Shown here in pieces: positions 8,120 to 16,643 of a stretch of DNA of 64,000 bases. The stretch is from the NCBI RefSeq assembly GCF_003369835.1, contig NZ_QPMJ01000001.1:1483589-1547588 (forward strand), read 5' to 3'. Origin of the DNA: Halorussus rarus. Its GTDB lineage: Archaea; Halobacteriota; Halobacteria; Halobacteriales; Haladaptataceae. Under the pieces are notes generated by a model, which had not been told where the DNA came from, searched no databases, and saw only the letters and a list, made by a program, of their open reading frames with translations. The position numbers and the translations under genes are program-made. The first letter of the stretch is position 1. Each line of letters opens with the position of its first letter.

Positions 8120-9484
8120 CTACACTCGGTCCGCGTCGACCTCGTCTAGCTCGTCTGTCGCGACTACGATTTCGTCGTCGGTGATGCGCTCGATGCGGTC
8201 CTCGCGCAGTCGGTAGTACTCCTCGTCCTCGTCGACGCCGAGCCGAGACATGACCTTCTCGGCCAGACTCGGGTGAGGGTCGACGAAGGCCACGTTGTCG
8301 TTGACGTCGATGACCTCCCCGATCTCGTCCCCGGTCGCGTCGACGACCTGTTTGCCCTCGTCGGACTCCTCGGGCAGCACCCGGATCTCCTCGTCAGCTT
8401 CGACCGCGGCGCCGGTGTCGGTCTCGGCCACCGTCTCGGTCTCGGTCTCGACCACGGTATCGCCCTCGATTCCGGTGTCGGTTTCGTACTCGCCGCGCTC
8501 GACGAGGCCCGTTTCGACTGCCCGTTCGCCCACGACGTCGCGGTCGAGGAGCTCCCCGTCGACGACCTCCGTCGTGAGGCGGGTGCGGTCGGAGAGCTCC
8601 CGCTCGAACCGTCGGCGCGAGGTGAGGTAGGTGGTCAGGACGTCGTCGTCCGTGAACTCGCTGTCGATGTCGTACGTCTCGGTGTCGACGACCGCGTCCT
8701 CGCGGGTGTCGGCGTCGACGTCGACGACGTCGCCCTCCAGCAGCTGCTGGTGGACGGCGTCGACGTCGATTTGGGCCTCGAGGTCCCGGTCGGCGACCTC
8801 GTCGGTCTCGGAGACGTCGACGTCGGTGACGCGGGTCTCGACCGTGTAGCGGTCGACCTCCTCGATCGTCACGGTCCAGTCCTCCCGGACGTCGACGGTG
8901 ACGTCGAACGGGTACTCGTCGTACTGTTCGAGCGACCCCGTTTCGACGTCGTCCGCGAGGAACCGGTCGGTACCGTACGAGCCCGCGTAATCGAACTCCG
9001 CGTCCTCGCCGACGACGTCGCACGTCTGGCACTCGCGGTCGGTGAGTTCCACGTCGACCACGTTCCGCTCGACGGTGTCGCGGTCGACGACCTCGCTCTC
9101 GAGGGTCGTCTCCTCGACGATGGTCTCCTCGACCACCGTCGTCTCGGTGACCGTACCGGTGATCGTCTCGCCCTCGAGGAGCCGTTCCTCGGCCTCCTCC
9201 CGGTCTAGCTCGTCGGCGTCCGAGACGACCGTGTCGAGGGTGGTGTCGCGGTCGCTCACCTCCAGCGGGACCCGGTCCTCGCTCTCGCCGCGGTAGGTGA
9301 CGACGCGGTCCGTGTCGTCGACCTCCCGGTGGAACGCGTTCCAGTCGAGGCGCTCGTGGTCGTCCGTCACCTCGTCCTCGTGGACGAGTCGGATCTGGTC
9401 ACCCTCGCGCACGGGGACGGTGTCGTGTTCGTCGGCCCACGTCTCGATGTCGTTCCGGTCGCTACTGATTCTCCGTTCTGTCAT
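8120..9484 (-). CDS. Highly acidic repeat-rich protein with C-terminal PRC-barrel-like domain
   Basis: A 454-residue protein made mostly of Asp, Glu, Val, Thr and Arg, with only two lysines. Residues 60-340 repeat loosely a beta-strand pattern of the kind VVDRDTVERNVVDVELTDR. Residues about 370-445 (GKQVVDATGDEIGEVIDVND, then VDPHPSLAEKVMSRLG) resemble a PRC-barrel. A single CxxC pair (CQTC) lies near residue 155. No signal peptide or membrane helix is present. Its function is unknown. It is divergent from the SPW membrane gene, suggesting shared control. Confidence 0.75.
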   Translation of the reverse strand: MTERRISSDRNDIETWADEHDTVPVREGDQIRLVHEDEVTDDHERLDWNAFHREVDDTDRVVTYRGESEDRVPLEVSDRDTTLDTVVSDADELDREEAEERLLEGETITGTVTETTVVEETIVEETTLESEVVDRDTVERNVVDVELTDRECQTCDVVGEDAEFDYAGSYGTDRFLADDVETGSLEQYDEYPFDVTVDVREDWTVTIEEVDRYTVETRVTDVDVSETDEVADRDLEAQIDVDAVHQQLLEGDVVDVDADTREDAVVDTETYDIDSEFTDDDVLTTYLTSRRRFERELSDRTRLTTEVVDGELLDRDVVGERAVETGLVERGEYETDTGIEGDTVVETETETVAETDTGAAVEADEEIRVLPEESDEGKQVVDATGDEIGEVIDVNDNVAFVDPHPSLAEKVMSRLGVDEDEEYYRLREDRIERITDDEIVVATDELDEVDADRV

Positions 9485-9622
9485 AGATAGCCTCTCATCT
9501 CCAGTACTGGGGCTCGGACTCGGTTAAGCGGAATGGCCCACCGTTCCGTATCGTCTCGTTACCCGTTCGGGGAGCCAGCAGACTCTTTGGGTCGCCAACG
9601 CAACCCCCGTACGTGAGAATCA

Positions 9623-10090
9623 ATGAGCAACCGCAACACTGACGCCGAGTACGACGCGGACCGCGACGTCGATTCGGACATGGATCCGAACCCGTACGAG
9701 CGCGGCAAGTGGCTGTCGGGGATCATCGCGCTCATCGGCGCGTGGATGGTCCTGCAGGCGTTCCTGTTCGACATGGTCGCCTCGCAGTTCTGGAACGACG
9801 TCATCGTGGGCGCGCTCCTGCTCGTCGTCGGTGGGTACAACTACTCGCGACGGGGGAGCGACAAGGTCGGCAGCGTCGGTGCTGCAGCGGTCGCAGCGCT
9901 GCTCGGCCTGTGGCTGATCGCGGCCCCGTTCATGTTCGGGTGGGACGCCGGCGCCACCGAGGCGGTGAATCCGCTCGTGTTCTGGAACGACATCATCGTC
10001 GGCGCGATCACGTTCGGCATCGGGGCCTTCAGCGCGTACGCGGCCCGGGACCAGAAGCAGGAAGCCGAACGGCTCGGCCGCGAGGCCTGA
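9623..10090 (+). CDS. SPW repeat membrane protein
   Basis: A 155-residue protein with an acidic N-terminal tail (about 27 residues) and four membrane helices arranged as two similar halves. Each half has a W/L-rich helix ending at a Phe-Met/Phe-Asp position and a second helix beginning FWND-V/I-IVGA. This is the SPW repeat layout (PF03779). The molecular role of the family is unknown. The C-terminal tail is charged and probably cytosolic. Confidence 0.85.
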   Translation: MSNRNTDAEYDADRDVDSDMDPNPYERGKWLSGIIALIGAWMVLQAFLFDMVASQFWNDVIVGALLLVVGGYNYSRRGSDKVGSVGAAAVAALLGLWLIAAPFMFGWDAGATEAVNPLVFWNDIIVGAITFGIGAFSAYAARDQKQEAERLGREA

Positions 10091-10144
10091 CGCGACGTCG
10101 GCGAGACCGCCCTCGACGAGGCTGTTTTCCGATCGGCGATTCCG

Positions 10145-10390
10145 CTACGTGACCTTCTTTCGGTGATAGACCGCGACGTGATACCTGGTGAGAACCACCG
10201 AGAACGCGACCACGAGCGCCGCGAAGAGGCCGATGAAGGCGAGCGAGCCGTCGTGAACGAAGCCGTTGATCAACTGCAGGAGTGCGAACGCCGGGAGACC
10301 GAGCGTGTAGATGCCCGTCCGGACCGGGAACTCCCGTACCATCTGGAAGAACGCGTCGTACTCGTCCGTCAGCCCTCTGTCTGCCCCCAT
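10145..10390 (-). CDS. Small two-helix membrane protein
   Basis: An 81-residue protein with a soluble N terminus (MGADRGLTDEYDAFFQMVRE) and two hydrophobic helices, TGIYTLGLPAFALLQLINGF and LAFIGLFAALVVAFSVVLTR, then a basic tail HRKKVT. A TATA-like ACTATAC near 10421-10427 lies about 35 nt upstream of the ATG. I do not recognise the family. Confidence 0.7.
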   Translation of the reverse strand: MGADRGLTDEYDAFFQMVREFPVRTGIYTLGLPAFALLQLINGFVHDGSLAFIGLFAALVVAFSVVLTRYHVAVYHRKKVT

Positions 10391-10506
10391 ATGTCTCGTT
10401 CACGGTCTTTCGAGGACGGAGTATAGTCTTTTCGGAGAGCGCCGACGGAACAAGCCCCGGTCGGAGAAGTAGTCGCCCCCGCAGCTCGTCATCCGGTCCG
10501 TCCGAC

Positions 10507-11328
10507 TCAGCCGTGCGAGACGCCGTCGCGCGACTCGGCCTGCTTCCGGCGGAGAGCGGCCCGGGCGTTGCTGGCGTCGTAGCCGAAGAACACGTTCTCG
10601 CCGTACTCGCCGGCCACCTCGGCGGCGTGGATGAGATTGTCCACGTCCACGTCGACCGCGTAGAGCTCCACGCTGAAGGGGACGTCCAGCGCGTCGGCGA
10701 ATCCGCTGGCGATGGTCTCGAGCCAGTAGGTGGTGGTGTAGGCCATGTCGTACAGGGGAACGACGAACTCGTCGACGTACTCTGAGAGCGCGTCGAGGTC
10801 CAGGCCAGCCCGCTCGTAGAGGTGGCCCGGATACGGGTCGGGGTAGAGCGTGAGGTAGGTCCGGCCCGGAATCCGGTCGGCGGCCTCCGCGACGAACTCG
10901 GTGACGACGTCGGCGCGCCACGCCATGCGGTCGTCGAACTCGCTCTCCTCGAACAGCCGATTGCAGCGGTCGCAGTGGCAGTACTCGGCGCGCGGGAAGC
11001 CGACGTCGTCGAGTCGGACGTCGGGGGTGGCCTCGGCGCAGTCCGAGACGATCTCGAGGACGCCCTCGCGGTAGTCCTCGCGGGTCGGGCAGACGTACGC
11101 CCAGTCGAAGTACGGCCGCTCGCGGGTCGCGCGCTCGCCCGCGTCGCTGACCGGCGCGAGGTCGGGCTCGGCGTCGACGGCGGCGTTGTCGCCGAAGCAC
11201 GACACCATGTTCACCGCGCCGGCGACCGGCTCGGCCGACCGCCCGGTGACGTCCTTGACCTCGTAGAAGCCCGCGTCGAACTCCGGCCAGTCGAGTTCCT
11301 CCTCGTTGCGCGTGACGACGCCGAACAT
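10507..11328 (-). CDS. Conserved hypothetical, TIM-barrel glycosidase-like
   Basis: A 273-residue protein that I cannot assign firmly. Features seen: an N-terminal half with FDWAYVCPTREDYREGVLEI, a Cys cluster FPRAEYCHCDRCNRLFEESE near residues 135-155, then RTYLTLYPDPYPGHLYERAG and a strand-helix pattern ending VFFGYDASNA. The Cys cluster preceded by a beta strand and alternating beta/alpha units recall uncharacterised glycoside-hydrolase-like TIM barrels. No signal peptide, so probably cytosolic. The call is inference; the coding status is solid because codon bias and acidic composition match the neighbours. Confidence 0.65.
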   Translation of the reverse strand: MFGVVTRNEEELDWPEFDAGFYEVKDVTGRSAEPVAGAVNMVSCFGDNAAVDAEPDLAPVSDAGERATRERPYFDWAYVCPTREDYREGVLEIVSDCAEATPDVRLDDVGFPRAEYCHCDRCNRLFEESEFDDRMAWRADVVTEFVAEAADRIPGRTYLTLYPDPYPGHLYERAGLDLDALSEYVDEFVVPLYDMAYTTTYWLETIASGFADALDVPFSVELYAVDVDVDNLIHAAEVAGEYGENVFFGYDASNARAALRRKQAESRDGVSHG

Positions 11329-11437
11329 ACCGGACGTTGGCGGGCGCGCGGGGTAAGTCGTTCGCTCTCGGGCGGTCGCTCGCCCTTCGCCTCGCGGTGT
11401 ACCCGCGGTGTATCGCGCCGCGGCGACGTTCGGTCGG

Positions 11438-12181
11438 CTACCCGCGGTTACAACTGTCCGGTAGGCTGGCGTTGGACGCCGCCGACCGCGGGGCGTCGCC
11501 GACCGACCAGTTCGTGGCTTCGCCCTTCATCACCAGCGCCTCGCCGACCGTTCCGTTCTCGACGACGATGTCGGGCTTGTCGTCGTCGGTCGTCGGGTCG
11601 TACGTCGCCGGGTCGGACGCCTGACCGCCCAGCGAGGCGTTGCCGCAGAGGGTCGCGGCGTCGACGTCGAGTCGGTCGATGACGACCCCGGTGACGGTCT
11701 GGTTCCTGGTCCAGTGGCGGTCGAGCGTCCGGTTCTCGACGTTCGGGTCGATGAACCCGCCGCCGGGGATGCTGAGGATGGACTTGTTCCGGACGACCAG
11801 CGTCCCCGCGGTCACGTTCTTCAACCGCGCGCGCTCGAGGAAGAACTGGCCGACCGTCACGTTCGGGAGCGTGACGTTCGTCCGCCGACCCTCGGGTGTC
11901 GTGGCGTTGCGGATCACGACCTCCTCGACCGTCGCGTTCACCACCGTGGCGTTGCGGAGGAGCCACGTCTTGACCGTCACGTTGTCGAGCGAAACCTTGT
12001 ACTGCAGGAGGGCGTCGCCGCCGCGCCGAACCGTCTCGTTCCCGTCTGCCGCATCGTCAGCGGCCGTCCCCGCCGCGCGGTCCGCGACGGCGCTACCGGT
12101 CGCGCCGCCGGCGACCGGACCGACGCCGGCCAGCAGGACCAGCGCGGCCACGGCGACCGCGGGGAGTGGTCGTGGGCTCAT
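11438..12181 (-). CDS. Secreted, densely N-glycosylatable protein of unknown function
   Basis: A 247-residue protein with a Sec-type signal peptide (MSPRPLPAVAVAALVLLAGV, cleavage likely after VAGG). The mature part has about fifteen N-x-S/T sequons in roughly 200 residues, many as repeats of the form NVTV, RNAT and KNVT within a beta-rich pattern. It is presumably a surface or secreted protein glycosylated by AglB. No catalytic motif is visible. A TATA-like CGTTTATCC near 12206-12214 precedes the ATG by about 29 nt (leaderless). Confidence 0.75.
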   Translation of the reverse strand: MSPRPLPAVAVAALVLLAGVGPVAGGATGSAVADRAAGTAADDAADGNETVRRGGDALLQYKVSLDNVTVKTWLLRNATVVNATVEEVVIRNATTPEGRRTNVTLPNVTVGQFFLERARLKNVTAGTLVVRNKSILSIPGGGFIDPNVENRTLDRHWTRNQTVTGVVIDRLDVDAATLCGNASLGGQASDPATYDPTTDDDKPDIVVENGTVGEALVMKGEATNWSVGDAPRSAASNASLPDSCNRG

Positions 12182-12385
12182 GTCCGCGAACGTACTCCGA
12201 CGCGAAGGATAAACGAAAACGACCGTTTCCGACCGTTTCTCAACGTAACGGGACGTTATGGCGGGGTAGCAGACACTTATCCGTCGTCCCGGGAAGACGG
12301 ACGCTCCGCCGCGTCGGTCTACGCGGTGCGTGGAAAGTCGATAGCCGGAGAAGCGGGGAAGCGGGACAGGCGAGGCGACGGCCGG

Positions 12386-12847
12386 TTACTCGACCGCGAT
12401 GTGGGCCGCGAGGTCCTCGCGAACGATGGTCTCGCAGTACTCGCACCGGACGCCGTCGTCGAGCACCTCGAACTCGGTGTCGACGGGTTCGTCGGCGTTA
12501 GTGATGCAGTTGTGGTTGGGACACGACAGGACGCCGACCACGCGGTCGGGGCGCTCGAGGTACTGCTTCTCGACGACCTCGTAGTCCCGGATGATGTTGA
12601 TGGTCGCCTCGGGCGCGATGAGCGAGAGCACGTCCACCTCGTCCTGGCTCAGCTCGCGGTCCTCGACCTTCACGATGTCCTTGTGGCCCATCTGGTCGCT
12701 CGGGACGTTCATCCCGACGCTGACCGTCTCGCCCGACGCGCCGTCGATGCCCAGGATGGCGAGGACGTTGAGCGCCTGGCCGGCGCGGATGTGGTCGATG
12801 ACGGTGCCCCTCGGGATCTTGCTCACGCGGAGCTGGTGGTCGCTCAT
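12386..12847 (-). CDS. pyrI: Aspartate carbamoyltransferase regulatory subunit
   Basis: A 153-residue protein. The N-terminal allosteric domain is present ([20 protein letters not shown]), and the C-terminal zinc domain has Cys109, Cys114, Cys135 and Cys138 (CPNHNC and CEYC). It regulates and tethers the PyrB catalytic trimers, which commit carbamoyl phosphate and aspartate to pyrimidine synthesis in the cytosol. Its ATG overlaps the end of pyrB by four bases (12844-12847), so the two are translationally coupled. The length is normal. Confidence 0.97.
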   Translation of the reverse strand: MSDHQLRVSKIPRGTVIDHIRAGQALNVLAILGIDGASGETVSVGMNVPSDQMGHKDIVKVEDRELSQDEVDVLSLIAPEATINIIRDYEVVEKQYLERPDRVVGVLSCPNHNCITNADEPVDTEFEVLDDGVRCEYCETIVREDLAAHIAVE

Positions 12848-13758
12848 CGGTCTCCCTCCAGTAGCTGGTCGAGCAGCGCCATCCGGACCGGCACGCCGTT
12901 GTGGGCCTGCTCGAAGTAGGCGGCGTACTCGGTGTCGTCGACCTCGGGCGCGATCTCGTCGACCCGCGGCAGCGGGTGCATCACGGTCAGCTCGTCCTTC
13001 GCGTCTTCGAGAGTCTCGAGGTCGATGCCGTACTCGCCGGCGATCTCCTGGTACTCGTTCTCGTCGGGGAACCGCTCGCGCTGGATGCGGGTGACGTACA
13101 GCACGTCGAGCTCGGGCAGGATGTCGTCGAGTTCGGTGTGCTCGCGGACGTTCGCGCCGGCCTCGTGGAGGTCGTAGCGCACGCTCCGGGGGAGCTTGAG
13201 GCTCTCGGGGCTGACGAAGTGCTGGCTGGCGTCGAAGTTGGTCAGCGCGTGGGCCAGCGAGTGGACCGTCCGGCCGTACTTCAGGTCGCCCATGATGCCG
13301 ATGGTGAGGTCGTCGAGGCCGGCGTTCTCCCGGATGGTGTAGAGGTCCAGCAGGGTCTGGGTCGGGTGGTGGCCCGCGCCGTCGCCCGCGTTCAGCAGCG
13401 GCACGTCCACGAACTCGCCGACCATCTTGGCCGCGCCCTGGCTCGGGTGGCGCAGCACGAGCGCGTCGGCGTATCCCGCGACGACCCGGGCGGTGTCGGC
13501 GAGGCTCTCGCCCTTCTTGACCGACGACGACTCGACGGTGCCCATGTCGACCGCGTCGCCGCCGAGGCGCTTGATGGCGGTCTCGAAGCTCATCTTGGTC
13601 CGGGTGCTCGGCTCGTAGAAGCACAGGCCCAGGATGGCGTCGGGGTGGCGGTCGCCGAACGCGGCCGGGTCGGCGTCGAACTCGGCCGCGCGGTCGAGGA
13701 CCGACTCCACGTCCTCCCGGGAGAGCTGTTTCGCGGTTATGAGGTGGTCGTGCCGCAT
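12844..13758 (-). CDS. pyrB: Aspartate carbamoyltransferase catalytic subunit
   Basis: A 304-residue protein, normal length. It carries the carbamoyl-phosphate loop STRTK at residues 51-55, HPSQGA, the HHPTQTLLD aspartate/phosphate segment near residue 130, and the late [10 protein letters not shown] loop. It catalyses carbamoyl phosphate + L-aspartate to N-carbamoyl-L-aspartate + phosphate, the first committed pyrimidine step. It is first gene of the pyrBI pair, reading leftwards. Confidence 0.97.
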   Translation of the reverse strand: MRHDHLITAKQLSREDVESVLDRAAEFDADPAAFGDRHPDAILGLCFYEPSTRTKMSFETAIKRLGGDAVDMGTVESSSVKKGESLADTARVVAGYADALVLRHPSQGAAKMVGEFVDVPLLNAGDGAGHHPTQTLLDLYTIRENAGLDDLTIGIMGDLKYGRTVHSLAHALTNFDASQHFVSPESLKLPRSVRYDLHEAGANVREHTELDDILPELDVLYVTRIQRERFPDENEYQEIAGEYGIDLETLEDAKDELTVMHPLPRVDEIAPEVDDTEYAAYFEQAHNGVPVRMALLDQLLEGDR

Positions 13759-13891
13759 TGGTAGTGTATGGGTGGTGGGTGCTCCTTGAATCTCTCGGAG
13801 TGGGGCGGCGCCGCCGAGCGACGGCTAGGAAGCGAACTCCCGGCCCGCCCTCGCCGCTGGATTCATCCGGTTCCAGCCCAACAAGGTGTTG

Positions 13892-15229
13892 ATGAGTTCC
13901 TCACCGCCCGGCCCGAACGGCGAACCGCTGTTCGGCAGCAGCCGCCGGTACGCCCGCGACCCGTTCCGGTTCCTGTCGGCGTGCGAGCAGGCGTACGGCG
14001 ACGTGGTCCGGTTCGACCTCGGTCCGCTGGACACGTACCTCCTGACCGACCCCACGGACGTCGAGCGGGTGCTGGTCTCGGAGGCCGAGAAGTTCCGGAA
14101 GCCCGAGTTCCAGGACGACGCGCTCGGGGACCTGCTCGGGAAGGGGCTCCTGCTCAGCGAGGGCCAGACCTGGCGCGAGCAGCGCAAGCTCGCCACGCCG
14201 GCGTTCGCGCCGGGTCGGCTGACCGGGTTCGCCGAGAACATCGTCGCGCACAACGACGACCTGCTCGCCGACTGGTCGGACGGCGCCGAGGTCGACGTCG
14301 AACTCGACATGACGGAGGTGACGCTCGCGGTCATCGTCGACCTGATGCTCGGCACCGACCTGAACGACCGCCGGGTCCGGACCATCCGCGAGGCGCTGGA
14401 GCCGCTGGGCGCCCGGTTCGAGCCCGACCCCGTCCGGTTCGCCGCGCCCCGGTGGCTCCCGATGCCCGGCGACGGCGAGTACCGGAACGCGGTCGAGACG
14501 ATGGAGGGCGTCATCGACGACATCGTCTCGGAGCGGCGAGGCACCCACGGCGACCCCGCCGCCGACGGGGGGCCGGACGACCTGCTCTCGATCCTGCTGC
14601 GGGCCCAGGACCGCGGCGAGCAGTCCGACCGCATGATCCGCGACGAGGTGATGACGATGCTGCTGGCCGGCCACGACACCACCGCGCTCACGCTGACCTA
14701 CACCTGGTACCTGCTCTCCCAGCACCCCGACGTCGAGCGCCGGGTCCACGAAGAAGTCGATTCGGTGGTCGGCGACGACCCGCCGACGATGGCCGACGTC
14801 CGGGACCTGGGCCTCGTCGAGCGAGTCGTCGACGAGGCGATGCGGCTGTATCCGCCGGTGTACACGATGTTCCGCGAGCCGAAGGGCCGCGTCGAACTGG
14901 GCGGCTATCAGATTCCGGACGACGCCGCAATCATGCTCTCGCAGTGGGCGCTGCACCGCTCGGCGCGGTACTGGGACGCCCCCGACGCGTTCGACCCCGA
15001 CCGGTGGACCCGGGACGTCGACCGGCCGCGGTTCGCGTACTTCCCGTTCGGCGGCGGGCCGCGCCACTGCATCGGCAAGCACCTCGCCAAACTGGAGGCC
15101 AAACTCATTCTCGCCCGGACTGCCCAGCACTACCGGCTCGAATACGCCCGGCAGCGCGACCCGGAGCTTCGGCCGACGCTGACGATGCACCCCAAGGACG
15201 GGATGCCGATGCGGGTCCACGAGCGGTGA
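13892..15229 (+). CDS. Cytochrome P450
   Basis: A 445-residue haem mono-oxygenase. The I-helix oxygen-activation motif AGHDTT is near residue 258, the ExxR charge pair (EAMR) near 314, and the haem loop FPFGGGPRHCIG with its Cys ligand near 392. There is no membrane anchor, so it is a soluble class of P450 needing an external ferredoxin; none is adjacent. Substrate unknown; haloarchaeal P450s are placed in groups such as CYP174 but the group cannot be fixed by eye. GTG and TTG codons just before the ATG at 13892 are less likely starts. Confidence 0.95.
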   Translation: MSSSPPGPNGEPLFGSSRRYARDPFRFLSACEQAYGDVVRFDLGPLDTYLLTDPTDVERVLVSEAEKFRKPEFQDDALGDLLGKGLLLSEGQTWREQRKLATPAFAPGRLTGFAENIVAHNDDLLADWSDGAEVDVELDMTEVTLAVIVDLMLGTDLNDRRVRTIREALEPLGARFEPDPVRFAAPRWLPMPGDGEYRNAVETMEGVIDDIVSERRGTHGDPAADGGPDDLLSILLRAQDRGEQSDRMIRDEVMTMLLAGHDTTALTLTYTWYLLSQHPDVERRVHEEVDSVVGDDPPTMADVRDLGLVERVVDEAMRLYPPVYTMFREPKGRVELGGYQIPDDAAIMLSQWALHRSARYWDAPDAFDPDRWTRDVDRPRFAYFPFGGGPRHCIGKHLAKLEAKLILARTAQHYRLEYARQRDPELRPTLTMHPKDGMPMRVHER

Positions 15230-15394
15230 GCGGTCGGCGGTCTGGTTCGAGCGACGACCGCATCAAGGTTTAAATCCGAGAACGGGTCCCGACCGGACGC
15301 CTCGCGCGGTCGCCCGCCGTCGGGGGCGGGGACCACCAGTCCGACTACCCCGAAAGGGCTGAGCCTTAAGATTCCCCGCGTCGGAGCTACCGGT

Positions 15395-15742
15395 ATGCCG
15401 ACCGCCTACATCACCGCACCGCCCGAGGATGCGACCGAACTCGCCGAGGCGCTCGTCGAGGAACGGCTCGCGGCCTGTGTCAACCGGTTCCCCTGCACCT
15501 CGGTCTACCGGTGGGAGGGCGAAGTCCACCGGGACGACGAGGTAGTGCTGCTCGCCAAGACCACCGACGAGGCTTACGACCGCCTCGAAGCCCGGGTCGA
15601 GGAGCTCCATCCCTACGACGTACCGTGTATCGAGTGGTTCGAGGAGGCTGACGTGCTGGATTCCTTCGGAGAGTGGCGCGACGCGGAGGTCGCTGCCGAG
15701 GCGGTCGAAAGGGAAGACGCCACCGCCGGGGAGGGCGCCTGA
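15395..15742 (+). CDS. cutA: Divalent cation tolerance protein CutA
   Basis: A 115-residue CutA1 protein: TAYITAPPEDATELAEALVE, ERLAACVNRFPCTSVYRWEG, DDEVVLLAKTT and the YDVPCIEWFE strand are family hallmarks. CutA forms PII-like trimers and is linked to metal tolerance, though its molecular role is unsettled. An acidic C-terminal extension is haloarchaeal. TATA-like CTTAAG at 15364 lies about 28 nt from the ATG. Its stop overlaps the start of the next small ORF. Confidence 0.93.
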   Translation: MPTAYITAPPEDATELAEALVEERLAACVNRFPCTSVYRWEGEVHRDDEVVLLAKTTDEAYDRLEARVEELHPYDVPCIEWFEEADVLDSFGEWRDAEVAAEAVEREDATAGEGA

Positions 15743-15846
15743 TGGACCGGAACACCGGTCCGTGGGCGCTGGTCGTCGGCGTGTTACTCGTCGCCCTGGC
15801 AGCGATCGCCCGGGGCGCGCTGCGCCGGCTGCGTGGCCGGGAGTAG
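15742..15846 (+). CDS. 34-residue single-span membrane peptide, coupled to cutA
   Basis: The TGA of cutA (15740-15742) shares one base with this ATG (TGATG), a standard coupling arrangement. The peptide starts MDRNTGPWALVVGVLLVALA, continues with an Arg-rich tail (RGALRRLRGRE) and stops at 15846, just before the convergent phosphatase gene. One membrane helix with a positive cytosolic tail is predicted. Homologues would be needed to prove that it is a gene. Confidence 0.5.
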   Translation: MDRNTGPWALVVGVLLVALAAIARGALRRLRGRE

Positions 15847-15853
15847 CGGCTCG

Positions 15854-16528
15854 TCAGTCTCGACGCCGCAGTTCGCCCAGCACCGAGAGCGTCGCCTCGG
15901 AGTACGACTCGTCGAGCACCACGTCGGCCGCGCGCCTGGCCTTCTCGTCGGCGTTGGCGACCGCGTAGGACTCGCCGGCGACGCCGAACGTCGAGACGTC
16001 GTTCTCCGAGTCGCCGATCGCGACGAACTCCGCGGGGTCGCGGTCGAGGAGCCGCGCGACCGACTTCAGCCCGATGCCCTTCTCGATGCTGGGCGACTTG
16101 ACGTGGTAGGCGAAGCCGGTGTCCACCACTTCGAGACCGTGCTCGGCCGCCAATTCCTCCAGCGGACCGAGCGTCTGGTCGCGCGCGACCGCGACCTCGG
16201 TCTCGCGCCACCGGTTCGTGAGGTCGGTCGGGCCCCACCCGAGGTCGTGGCCCGCGGCGACGTACTCCTCGGCGACCCTCCGTGCGGCCTCGCCGTCGCC
16301 GTTCCGAGTCACCTCCTCGCCCGACAGGACGATGCCGCCGTTCTCGGCGATGACGTTCTGCTCGACGTACATGAAGTGGCAGAGCGCCACGGGGTACGGG
16401 AACGCCTTCCCGGTGGCCACGACGACCGGCGCGTCCCAGTCCGGGAGCACGTCGAAGAATCGCGGGTCCACGGAGTCGTCGGGCCGGGTCATCGTGCCGT
16501 CGATGTCGAGGACGAGCGGCGGAACCAT
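15854..16528 (-). CDS. Phosphoglycolate phosphatase-type HAD hydrolase
   Basis: A 224-residue HAD-superfamily protein with the Asp nucleophile motif DIDGTM at residues 8-13, motif II VVATGK, a Cof-type cap, Lys in VKSPSIEKG, and the metal motif GDSENDVSTF near residue 170. Length and motifs match archaeal phosphoglycolate phosphatase (2-phosphoglycolate to glycolate, Mg2+-dependent). Other small phosphosugars are possible substrates. It is separated from glpK, which is upstream on the same strand, by about 115 bases. Confidence 0.9.
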   Translation of the reverse strand: MVPPLVLDIDGTMTRPDDSVDPRFFDVLPDWDAPVVVATGKAFPYPVALCHFMYVEQNVIAENGGIVLSGEEVTRNGDGEAARRVAEEYVAAGHDLGWGPTDLTNRWRETEVAVARDQTLGPLEELAAEHGLEVVDTGFAYHVKSPSIEKGIGLKSVARLLDRDPAEFVAIGDSENDVSTFGVAGESYAVANADEKARRAADVVLDESYSEATLSVLGELRRRD

Positions 16529-16643
16529 GGCTCACCGTGGGAGCGTCACCGACAAAAACCGGTCGTTCGACGTGCAGCACCCCGGCGAAATCTCTCGGCC
16601 GACTCGCTCGAGAAACCGGTCTCGAACCCGGCGCTCCGCGGTA

